Shown: one piece after another, positions 1 through 6,233 of the stretch | How positions within the stretch are numbered: the first letter of the stretch is position 1 | How the letters are laid out: each line of letters starts with the position of its first letter | Translations under genes and position numbers: made by a program | Source of the DNA: Chloroflexota bacterium | Lineage (GTDB): Bacteria > Chloroflexota > UBA11872 | DNA: 18,042 nucleotides | Assembly: GCA_028875175.1 (NCBI GenBank) | Contig: JAPPFO010000112.1 | Span: 1 to 18,042, forward strand | Direction of reading: 5' to 3' | Notes under the pieces: model-generated | Databases searched by the model: none | The model's input: the letters and a program-made list of their open reading frames with translations, nothing else | Told to the model about the DNA's origin: nothing

Positions 1-67
1 CGGGGCTCACTCGTGCGACTGTCGGGATCCCACCTGCGAGCGTGACGGCGATAATGTGACCATTCGT

Positions 68-96
68 TTGACAGGCGGCTTGATCCTTTGTTAGAT
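68..96 (+). promoter_or_regulatory. Putative sigma70-type promoter of the ABC transporter operon
   Basis: A perfect -35 hexamer TTGACA (68-73) is followed by a 17-base spacer and a -10-like TTAGAT (91-96). Transcription would begin near 103-105, giving a leader of about 110 bases before the ATG at 218. The -10 box matches the consensus only in part, and TAGATA at 92-97 with an 18-base spacer is an alternative. No other promoter of this quality was seen upstream of the transporter genes. Confidence 0.5.
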
Positions 97-105
97 AGTG
101 CGCCC

Positions 106-147
106 TAGGGTGACTTGTCGGCCCGCTGTGGACGACGAGTCGCCCTG
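106..147 (+). promoter_or_regulatory. Leader hairpin of the transporter mRNA
   Basis: Bases 106-120 and 133-147 form a continuous 15-base-pair stem in RNA, with three G-U wobbles (111/142, 116/137 and 106/147), enclosing a 12-base loop. On the opposite strand the wobbles would be A-C mismatches, which favours a structure in the + strand RNA. The stem begins within a few bases of the predicted transcription start. It could be a 5' stabilising hairpin, an attenuator or part of a regulatory leader. No known riboswitch class was recognised, and there is no U-tract that would make it a simple terminator. Confidence 0.45.
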
Positions 148-217
148 AACTGGTGTGCAGCGGACCGGTGACACCTGGATGTGAGTCGCCCGTGTCCACC
201 TACTGCGGGGAGGTTTC

Positions 218-1756
218 ATGAGCGGACCAATGACTCGACGCAAGGTCATCCGCGCCCTTGGGGTTGGTTCCCTCGGCGGCGCGTCGGTGGCCATTCTCGC
301 GGCCTGTGGGGAAACCCAGGTCGTCGAGGTCGAGAGGATCGTCGAGAAGGAAGTTCCGGTCGAGCGGGTCGTCGAGAAGGAAGTCCCGGTCGAGCGGGTC
401 GTTGAGAAGGTCGTGGAGAAGCAGGTTCCGGTCGAAGTCCAGAAGGTCGTTGAGGTTGAGAAGGTCGTGACCCGAGAGGTCATGGTCGAAGCCCCAGCCC
501 AGATGGAACCGACCCCGCCAATCCAGTTCATGAACTACTGGGCGGCTGGGACGCGCTGGGAGACGATGAAGGCCGGCCTGGAGGAATTCGATAAGCAGTT
601 CCCCAACGTCAAATACGACCTGATTCCGATTCCGCCAGGGTTCTACCGCGACAAGGTGAACATCATGTTCGCGGCGGGCACCGTTGGTGACGTCGTCGTG
701 CTGAACGGCGCCCGGATGCGTGAGTTCGCGCCAGGTCTTGTGCAGCTCCAGGACCACGTCGACAAGGCCGGCATCGACCTTGACGACTACCTGATTCTGT
801 CGCGCGAGAACCCGGCCGACCCGAGCCTTCAGAACCTGGACATCGATGGCGTGCTGTACGGCATGCCGTTCATGTCGGCCGTCAACGGCTACGTCTACAA
901 CATCGACAAGTTCGATGCCGACGGCGTGGAAGCTCCGACAGCCGACTGGACCTGGGATTCGCAGTTGGAGGCAGCCCGGCAGCTCACCAACGCCGACACC
1001 AATGAGTACGGTCTGCACCACGGCACCGGCGGCGAGTTTCGCTGGCTGCCGCTGATCAGCGCCAACGGCGGCTGGCTCTTCACGGACCGAACCCGCCCGG
1101 CACCGGCCTCCGGTTTCGCCACCGAGGGCGGGCTCGAGGCGTTCGAGTGGTACGTGAACGCCACGTACGAAGAGGGCGTAGGTGTACCTCTCGGCGAGCT
1201 GTCGCAGCTGCTGACCGAGGGCATCACGGCGCCATTCGCAACCGGCAAGATCGGCATGGAGCCCGGCGGCATTCACGGCCCCGGCGGCCGCAAGCTACGC
1301 GTGGGCGGCCGATTCGAGTGGGACAACATGCCGTCGCCGCGGTCGCCGACCGGTGAGGTCGCCTACTCCACCAACGAGCTGGGTCACTTCATCACGGTCA
1401 AGGCGCTTGAGCACGGCACGGTCGAGGCCTCTGTGATCCTCACGTCGTTCATCGCGGGTGAGTACTTCCAGGGCCTGGTCGCCGACGGGCGCGGAGCGAT
1501 TCCGATGCACCGCGCCGTGATCAACAGCGACCGGTACCTCGGCTTCCAGCCGGGAATGCCGCGCAGCATGAACCTGATCCGGGACCACTTCCTGAGCCCG
1601 GACGCCTACGGCCTCATGTTCTTCAGCGGCTGGGCGCAGTGGTGGAACATCCTGCACGACGAAACGCAGCCAGCGATCGTCGGCGAGATTCCCGCCCGCG
1701 AAGCCCTGCTGAACGCGCAGGCCGCGTGCGACAAGCACCTGGCAACGCTGCAATAG
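218..1756 (+). CDS. ABC transporter solute-binding lipoprotein, probably for carbohydrate
   Basis: A 512-residue extracellular solute-binding protein of the sugar-binding (MalE-like, SBP family 1) type. It should capture the ligand outside the membrane and deliver it to the permeases encoded just downstream. The N-terminus has a twin-arginine-like TRRKVI (residues 6-11), a hydrophobic stretch, and a lipobox ILAAC ending at Cys30, so a Tat-exported lipoprotein is likely. Residues about 35-90 are a Val/Glu/Lys repeat linker. The ligand-binding fold follows from about residue 100. The start at 218 has GGGGAGG at 207-213; the internal ATG at 230 has no well-placed ribosome site. It is longer than E. 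coli MalE mainly because of the linker. The substrate cannot be read from the sequence; sugar or oligosaccharide is inferred from the family and from the permeases. Confidence 0.9.
   Translation: MSGPMTRRKVIRALGVGSLGGASVAILAACGETQVVEVERIVEKEVPVERVVEKEVPVERVVEKVVEKQVPVEVQKVVEVEKVVTREVMVEAPAQMEPTPPIQFMNYWAAGTRWETMKAGLEEFDKQFPNVKYDLIPIPPGFYRDKVNIMFAAGTVGDVVVLNGARMREFAPGLVQLQDHVDKAGIDLDDYLILSRENPADPSLQNLDIDGVLYGMPFMSAVNGYVYNIDKFDADGVEAPTADWTWDSQLEAARQLTNADTNEYGLHHGTGGEFRWLPLISANGGWLFTDRTRPAPASGFATEGGLEAFEWYVNATYEEGVGVPLGELSQLLTEGITAPFATGKIGMEPGGIHGPGGRKLRVGGRFEWDNMPSPRSPTGEVAYSTNELGHFITVKALEHGTVEASVILTSFIAGEYFQGLVADGRGAIPMHRAVINSDRYLGFQPGMPRSMNLIRDHFLSPDAYGLMFFSGWAQWWNILHDETQPAIVGEIPAREALLNAQAACDKHLATLQ
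341..400 (+). repeat. Two-copy 30-bp tandem repeat in the binding-protein linker
   Basis: Positions 341-370 and 371-400 are identical except for one base (T/C at 355/385). Each encodes the ten-residue unit VEKEVPVERV. More diverged copies of the same pattern continue to about 480. The repeat is in frame and belongs to the lipoprotein linker, so it is a protein repeat, not a mobile or CRISPR repeat. Such near-identical units can gain or lose copies by slippage. Confidence 0.9.
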
Positions 1757-1775
1757 GAACGATTCACGCTCGTTC
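1757..1775 (+). promoter_or_regulatory. Small hairpin directly after the binding-protein stop codon
   Basis: GAACGA (1757-1762) and TCGTTC (1770-1775) form a perfect six-base-pair stem with a seven-base loop, beginning on the base after the TAG stop of the binding-protein gene. There is no T-tract. It may act with the larger hairpin at 1797-1836 to protect the upstream part of the transcript. Confidence 0.35.
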
Positions 1776-1796
1776 AAGCGATTGAATGACGTGGAC

Positions 1797-1836
1797 GTGC
1801 CGGGCGGACGCCGGTTGGCGGCGCCCGCCCGGCCAC
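1797..1836 (+). promoter_or_regulatory. GC-rich intercistronic hairpin between binding protein and MalF-type permease
   Basis: Bases 1797-1807 pair with 1825-1836 to form eleven base pairs with a single bulged C (1833). The loop holds a further three-base-pair stem (1810-1812 with 1817-1819). The structure ends about ten bases before the ribosome site GAGG (1846-1849) of the next gene. No U-run follows, so it is a poor intrinsic terminator. A role in raising binding-protein expression over permease expression, as described for the malE-malF intergenic region, is an inference. Confidence 0.55.
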
Positions 1837-1854
1837 CTATGAACTGAGGCAACT

Positions 1855-2742
1855 TTGCGCACAACACGATGGCAACGGTGGAGCGGATTGCTCTTTGTTA
1901 CGCCGTGGCTGATTACGTTTCTATGGTTCACGCTGGGTCCGTTCATTGCATCGATTTTTCTGAGCTTCACCAATTACCGGTTCATTGGGTTGCCGGAGTG
2001 GGTTGGCTTGAATAATTACGTGAGGCTCTTTACAGACGACGCCAAGTTTATTCGCAGCGTAATTAACACCCTGTATTACACCGCTGTACATGTACCTGGA
2101 ATCATGATTATGGCTTTCTTTGTAGCCATCTTGTTAAATCAGAAGGTCAAGGGACAACCAATCTATCGGACGGCCTTCTATCTGCCGTCCGTAACGGCCG
2201 GCGTGGCCACGGCATACCTGTGGATCTTGCTCCTCCAGCCCAATGGCCTGGTGAACCAGTTCCTGGGACTGGTTGGGATCGATGGTCCCAACTGGCTGAC
2301 CAGCTCCACCTGGGCCATGCCCGCCCTGATTCTCATGAGCTTCTGGGGACTGGGCACGACAATGATCATCTACCTGGCAGCGCTGCAAGGCATCCCGCAG
2401 CACCTCTATGAAGCCGCCAGCGTGGACGGGGCCGGCGTGATTCGCAAGATGTGGCACGTGACCGTACCGATGATGACGCCTGCGATATTTCTTACGGCCG
2501 TGCTACAGATCATCGGATCGTGGCAGGTATTTACGCAGGCTCTGATCGTGACGAATGGCGGACCTCGAGATTCAACGCTATTCATCCTGCTGCATCTCTA
2601 TCGCACGGGGTTCGAGTACTTCCAGATGGGCTACGCCTCGGCTATTGCCTGGGTGCTGTTTGTGATCATCCTGGTGTTCACCATCCTGCAATTCGGGGTT
2701 GCGCGGCGCTGGGTCTACTACGAGGGTTCTACGGAGCGCTAG
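1855..2742 (+). CDS. ABC transporter permease, MalF/UgpA type
   Basis: A 295-residue inner-membrane permease of the carbohydrate-uptake (CUT1) ABC family. About six hydrophobic segments are visible (near residues 12-38, 70-93, 105-126, 153-177, 205-225 and 264-283). The cytoplasmic EAA loop that contacts the ATPase is clear: EAASVDGAG starting at Glu186. The start is a TTG at 1855, preceded by GAGG (1846-1849) with five bases between; no ATG fits better. It lies 98 bases after the binding protein and four bases before the next permease, so it is part of one operon. The first third of the gene is clearly more AT-rich than the rest of the window (roughly 42% GC by hand count over 2041-2160). 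It is short beside E. coli MalF but usual for the UgpA/LacF type. Confidence 0.92.
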   Translation: MRTTRWQRWSGLLFVTPWLITFLWFTLGPFIASIFLSFTNYRFIGLPEWVGLNNYVRLFTDDAKFIRSVINTLYYTAVHVPGIMIMAFFVAILLNQKVKGQPIYRTAFYLPSVTAGVATAYLWILLLQPNGLVNQFLGLVGIDGPNWLTSSTWAMPALILMSFWGLGTTMIIYLAALQGIPQHLYEAASVDGAGVIRKMWHVTVPMMTPAIFLTAVLQIIGSWQVFTQALIVTNGGPRDSTLFILLHLYRTGFEYFQMGYASAIAWVLFVIILVFTILQFGVARRWVYYEGSTER

Positions 2743-2745
2743 GCC

Positions 2746-3660
2746 ATGACAGCACGAACTGCGGACAGCAACCTCGCACCGGCGGTAGTTCCGTCTGGCG
2801 GCCGCACCATCAGATCCCGGCGAGTCCAGGCATTGCAGCTCCTGTTGCGAACGTTCTACTACGCCGTCCTTATCGGCGCCAGCATCATGTACGCGATTCC
2901 ATTCTTGTGGATGATCAGGGCCTCGCTGATGAGCCTCGACATGTTCTACGTGGTTCCGCAACCGCTGGTCCCCAACCCGCCCGCGTGGAATAACTACACG
3001 GATGTGTGGCAGGTTGGCCCGGTGCTCTGGTGGATCACCAACAGCACGATCGTCTCATTTGTCGGTGTAACCGTTGGGACCTTTATCAGCGCTCTGGTCG
3101 CCTTCGGTTTTGCCCGACTCAAGTTTCCGGGCAATCGCATTCTGTTTCTCATCGTGATTTCGACCATGATGCTCCCGCAGCATGTGACCATCATTCCCCA
3201 GGTGATTCTCTTCCGGGAACTCAACTGGCTGGACACACTGCTGCCGCTGATCGTACCCCTGCTTGGCGGCGCCCCGTTCTACATTTTCCTGCTCCGGCAG
3301 TTCTTCCTGACACTCCCCCTGGAACTCGACGAAGCGGCCTCCATTGACGGGGCGTCACGCATGCGCGTGTTCTGGACCGTCATCATTCCGTTGTCGAAGC
3401 CGGCCATTGCGACCGTGGCGGTGTTCTCCTTTATCAGTCACTGGAACGACTTCTTTTTCCCATTGATTGTCTTGCAGTCCTCTGAGCGGCTAACGCTGGC
3501 CGTGGGGATGCGCTGGCTGCAGGCCGGTCAGTACGAGGCGCAACGACTGCATCTGCAGATGGCCATTGCCCTGATCGCCGTGGCGCCCGTGGTGATCCTG
3601 TTCTTCTTCGCGCAGAAGCACTTCATCCGCGGGATTGCACTGACGGGCATCAAGGGCTGA
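2746..3660 (+). CDS. ABC transporter permease, MalG/UgpE type (first copy)
   Basis: A 304-residue CUT1-type inner-membrane permease that would pair with the MalF-type protein encoded four bases upstream. It has a cytoplasmic N-terminal tail of about 30 residues, then six hydrophobic segments (near 31-55, 91-119, 131-155, 165-187, 219-244 and 268-288). The EAA loop DEAASIDGAS begins at Asp195. The protein ends in GIALTGIKG, a C-terminus typical of MalG-like permeases. The four-base gap to the upstream stop suggests translational coupling, since the ribosome site before this ATG is weak. A closely related second copy follows at 3743. Confidence 0.92.
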   Translation: MTARTADSNLAPAVVPSGGRTIRSRRVQALQLLLRTFYYAVLIGASIMYAIPFLWMIRASLMSLDMFYVVPQPLVPNPPAWNNYTDVWQVGPVLWWITNSTIVSFVGVTVGTFISALVAFGFARLKFPGNRILFLIVISTMMLPQHVTIIPQVILFRELNWLDTLLPLIVPLLGGAPFYIFLLRQFFLTLPLELDEAASIDGASRMRVFWTVIIPLSKPAIATVAVFSFISHWNDFFFPLIVLQSSERLTLAVGMRWLQAGQYEAQRLHLQMAIALIAVAPVVILFFFAQKHFIRGIALTGIKG

Positions 3661-3662
3661 GG

Positions 3663-3691
3663 TTCGAACACTCGGTGCGCTGCACCTCGAA
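3663..3691 (+). promoter_or_regulatory. Imperfect hairpin between the two MalG-type genes
   Basis: An outer TTCGA/TCGAA pairing (3663-3667 with 3687-3691) encloses an inner stem GGTGC/GCACC (3674-3678 with 3682-3686) with a three-base loop; six bases on the left side are unpaired. There is no T-tract. It lies in the 82-base gap between the permease genes and could influence relative expression of the second permease. Confidence 0.3.
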
Positions 3692-3742
3692 GCTCGGCAC
3701 TGTTTCGCGATGAGGCGTCGCCCAACCCGAAGGGAACCTCTC

Positions 3743-4732
3743 GTGCCAACGCCTGCCCAGCCAAGGGTTTCCGCACGCGCCCAGCCGGCCAGCTCGTCCG
3801 GTACAGCTAGTCTAGGCGGAGGGCTCACCGCCCCGTTGGGCGCCCCAGGGCAACCGGTCGCTTATTCGGGCAAGCCGATCACCGTGCGCTCGACCTCGGT
3901 GCGAGTGTTGCGCGCGCTGACCAGGGCGCTTTTCTACCTGCTGCTGATCGGCGGCAGCATTATGTATGCGATTCCTTTCATCTACATGGTTCGCTGGTCC
4001 TTCATGACGACCAGCCAGGTTTATGACCCGGACTTGTTTTGGCCGTTCCCTCCGGCCTGGGAAAACTACACATATGTGTGGCAGCACCATCCGGTACCTT
4101 GGTGGCTATTTAACTCGTTCATTGTGACCTTCATAGGTGTGACGGTCGGGACCTTCGTAAGCTGTGTCGTCGCCTATGGATTCGCACGCCTGGAATTCCC
4201 CGGGAATCGAGTCATTTTCATGGTCTTGCTCTCAACCATGATGCTGCCACTGCATGTCACCATCATTCCCGTTGTCATCATCTTCCGGGACCTTGGTTGG
4301 TTAGACACACTTTGGCCGCTGATTGTGCCCGGACTTGGCGGCGGCGCCTTTTACATATTTATATTGCGCCAGTTCTTTATGACAATTCCAATTGAGCTCG
4401 ACGAGGCTGCGCGTACCGACGGGGCCTCGCGACTTGGGATACTGTTTCGAGTCATCCTGCCGCTCTCAAGACCGGCAATTGCTACCGTTGCGGCGCTCGC
4501 CTTCATCGGCAACTGGAACGACTTCTTTCTCCCTCTTATCGTTTTGAATTCGCCCGACCGCATTACGCTCCCGGTTGGACTGCGCTACTTTGCCGCCGGG
4601 CAATACATGGAACAACAGCACACCTTGCAAATGGCCGTTGCCATGATCTCCGTAATGCCGATCATCGTGGTCTTCTTCTTCGCGCAACGGCAGTTCGTGC
4701 GGGGAATCACCCTCACCGGCATCAAGGGCTAA
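3743..4732 (+). CDS. ABC transporter permease, MalG/UgpE type (second copy)
   Basis: A second MalG-type CUT1 permease, about 329 residues from a GTG at 3743 or 340 from an in-frame ATG at 3710. The GTG is preferred because AAGGGA at 3730-3735 lies seven bases before it, while the ATG lacks a good site. The hydrophobic pattern matches the previous gene. The EAA loop reads DEAARTDGAS, starting at Asp220 in the GTG numbering, and the C-terminus is GITLTGIKG. A 100-residue core aligned by hand to the first copy is about 73% identical, so the two arose by duplication. The N-terminal tail, rich in Pro, Ala and Ser, is longer than in the first copy. It may be an alternative partner for the single MalF-type subunit or may serve another transporter. 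No ABC ATPase follows. Confidence 0.9.
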   Translation: MPTPAQPRVSARAQPASSSGTASLGGGLTAPLGAPGQPVAYSGKPITVRSTSVRVLRALTRALFYLLLIGGSIMYAIPFIYMVRWSFMTTSQVYDPDLFWPFPPAWENYTYVWQHHPVPWWLFNSFIVTFIGVTVGTFVSCVVAYGFARLEFPGNRVIFMVLLSTMMLPLHVTIIPVVIIFRDLGWLDTLWPLIVPGLGGGAFYIFILRQFFMTIPIELDEAARTDGASRLGILFRVILPLSRPAIATVAALAFIGNWNDFFLPLIVLNSPDRITLPVGLRYFAAGQYMEQQHTLQMAVAMISVMPIIVVFFFAQRQFVRGITLTGIKG

Positions 4733-4740
4733 CGCCTACG

Positions 4741-4758
4741 GTCTCATCGGCGTGAGAC
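4741..4758. terminator. Possible bidirectional terminator hairpin
   Basis: GTCTCA (4741-4746) and TGAGAC (4753-4758) form a perfect six-base-pair stem with a six-base loop in the 65-base gap between two convergent genes. The position fits a shared terminator, but there is no clear T-run on either strand, so it would be a weak intrinsic terminator at best. Confidence 0.3.
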
Positions 4759-4797
4759 TCCAGCTGATCGACAGGCGTCGACCCGCGCCCTGACTCT

Positions 4798-6087
4798 CTA
4801 CGAGGCGCCCAGCGTCGACAGGTTGTCGCGGACCTTCTCCGCTCCGTCGACGATTTCCTCCATGGCCCTGGGGCCGCTGAGCATCATGTTCTGGGTGATC
4901 CAGAGGTCTTCGGTCGCGCAGGCGCGTTCGGCGTGCGGGCACGACATGGACGCATAGTCCACGTCCGGTGGCCCGTCGCCGCGGGGCCAGACCAGGGATA
5001 GTTCGCCGTTGGGGTCGCCAAATAGGTCGGCGCGGTTCATGGGGCGTCGGTAGCCGGCCCGGATTCCCAGGCCCTCCGCCTGCATGGCCTCGACGAAGCG
5101 ATCTCGCGGTAACCCGTCGAATCCTACCGCGTCAAAGCGCACGATGTGCAGGTGGTTGGCGTTGCGGGTGACGTAGGAATCCTCGCGGCGCGATGACAGC
5201 CCGTCCACGTCTTCGAGCAGTTCGGCGAGGTAGCGACCGTTATCGGACCGTCGCTGCGTCTGGCCTTCCAGCCGGTCCAATTGCGCGCTGGCCAGGGCCG
5301 CCAGCACTCCACCCAGCCGGCGGTTGCCCGAGCTGTAGGGGAACCACTCATCCGGTTCGGCGGCCGGTGCGTCGATGGCCATCTCGCCGAAGCGCATCAC
5401 GCGTCCGCCGATGTCCATTTCGGAGTAGGCGATGGCGTGTTTGTAGATTTCGAGATTGTTCGTCATCACCGCGCCGCCGACGCCGGGCGTGAGGTTCTTG
5501 CCAGGTCCCAGGCTGAAGCAGCCGACGTCGCCGATCGCGCCGATCCCGCGATCGTTCCAGGTGGATCCGTGCGCGTGCGCGGCGTCCTCGATCACCTTCA
5601 GGCCGCGCCGGCGCGCGATGTCGAGAACCGCACCCATATCGCAGGGCAGCCCGCCGAAATGTACGGTCATGATTGCGCCGGTGCGGTCGGTAACGGCCTC
5701 CTCGATCAGGCGCGGATCGATGTTGTAAGTCTCCGGGTCCATGTCCACGAAGATCGGCACCAGCCCCACGTTCAGCACGGCGGTGGGGCTGGCCATGTAG
5801 GTGTAGGGCGAAAGGATGACTTCGGAACCCCGCGGCAGCCGCAGCGACCGCAGCCCGATTTCCAGCGCGCTGGTGCCGCTGCTCACGGCCAGGCAGTACT
5901 CGGCGCCCTGATAGGCGGCGAACGACCGCTCGAAGTTGGTCAGGCTTCGGTTACCCTCGCCGGTCGCCCAGCTGCCGGTGCGCAGTGCGTCGACCACGGC
6001 CTCGATTTCGGCCTCGTCGAACTCCGGCCACGCGTTGTACGGCTCGGTGCGGATGGGTGATCCACCGTGCAGGGCCAGTGCTGACAT
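4798..6087 (-). CDS. DegT/DnrJ/EryC1/StrS-family PLP-dependent aminotransferase
   Basis: A 429-residue fold-type I aminotransferase of the sugar or cyclitol aminotransferase family. Enzymes of this family transfer an amino group from glutamate or glutamine to a keto-sugar or keto-cyclitol. The opening LALHGGSPIRT matches the style of the StsC/AHBA-synthase branch. The PLP-binding aspartate is Asp168 (VIEDAAHAHGS) and the Schiff-base lysine is Lys197 (LGPGKNLTPGVGG); the usual GEGG is GVGG here. The ATG at 6087 is preceded by AAGGAG (6101-6096 on this strand) with eight bases between, so the longer reading from 6210 is not needed. It is divergent from the Gfo/Idh gene and convergent with the permease. 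Amino-sugar metabolism is likely; the exact substrate is unknown. Confidence 0.9.
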   Translation of the reverse strand: MSALALHGGSPIRTEPYNAWPEFDEAEIEAVVDALRTGSWATGEGNRSLTNFERSFAAYQGAEYCLAVSSGTSALEIGLRSLRLPRGSEVILSPYTYMASPTAVLNVGLVPIFVDMDPETYNIDPRLIEEAVTDRTGAIMTVHFGGLPCDMGAVLDIARRRGLKVIEDAAHAHGSTWNDRGIGAIGDVGCFSLGPGKNLTPGVGGAVMTNNLEIYKHAIAYSEMDIGGRVMRFGEMAIDAPAAEPDEWFPYSSGNRRLGGVLAALASAQLDRLEGQTQRRSDNGRYLAELLEDVDGLSSRREDSYVTRNANHLHIVRFDAVGFDGLPRDRFVEAMQAEGLGIRAGYRRPMNRADLFGDPNGELSLVWPRGDGPPDVDYASMSCPHAERACATEDLWITQNMMLSGPRAMEEIVDGAEKVRDNLSTLGAS

Positions 6088-6138
6088 GCCTACGGCTCCT
6101 TCCGCCGTCGTTCCGTCCATACGAGGTATGGCTGGCAT

Positions 6139-6159
6139 GCTACGCCCCTGCGCCGTAGC
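6139..6159. promoter_or_regulatory. Dyad in the divergent aminotransferase-oxidoreductase gap
   Basis: GCTACG (6139-6144) and CGTAGC (6154-6159) are perfect inverted copies separated by nine bases. The centre-to-centre spacing of 15 bases is within the range of dimeric regulator sites. No sigma70 promoter could be assigned with confidence next to it. Confidence 0.3.
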
Positions 6160-6168
6160 GCGCTTAGC

Positions 6169-6181
6169 CCTGGTCACCAGG
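6169..6181. promoter_or_regulatory. Dyad CCTGGTCACCAGG in the divergent gap
   Basis: A 13-base inverted repeat with perfect six-base arms around a central C, lying 52 bases before the Gfo/Idh start and 81 bases before the aminotransferase start. Its core GGTCACC is the reverse complement of the GGTGACC core found in the other divergent gap (8713-8723). It is a candidate operator for a shared regulator. Confidence 0.35.
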
Positions 6182-6233
6182 CATCCGTGGTTCGTATACC
6201 ATCCCGCCAACCCATCGGCTGGAGCACAGGCAC

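Noticed and set aside
341..480. Short direct repeats that might suggest a CRISPR array
   Set aside because: The units are in frame, have no spacers and encode the lipoprotein linker.
200..1276. A 358-residue open frame on the minus strand opposite the binding-protein gene
   Set aside because: It has no recognisable domain and mirrors the codon pattern of the clearly real lipoprotein gene.
3710..3742. ATG at 3710 as start of the second MalG-type permease
   Set aside because: No ribosome site of quality precedes it, while the GTG at 3743 has AAGGGA seven bases upstream. It stays possible.
4741..4758. Strong intrinsic terminator between the permease and the aminotransferase
   Set aside because: The stem is only six base pairs and no T-run follows on either strand, so it is kept only as a low-confidence feature.
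5281..6060. A 259-residue plus-strand frame opposite the aminotransferase
   Set aside because: It is antisense to a gene with an intact catalytic lysine and shows no domain of its own.
6088..6210. N-terminal extension of the aminotransferase to 6210
   Set aside because: The added 41 residues do not match the family, and a strong AAGGAG precedes the ATG at 6087. The extension would also cover the divergent control region.
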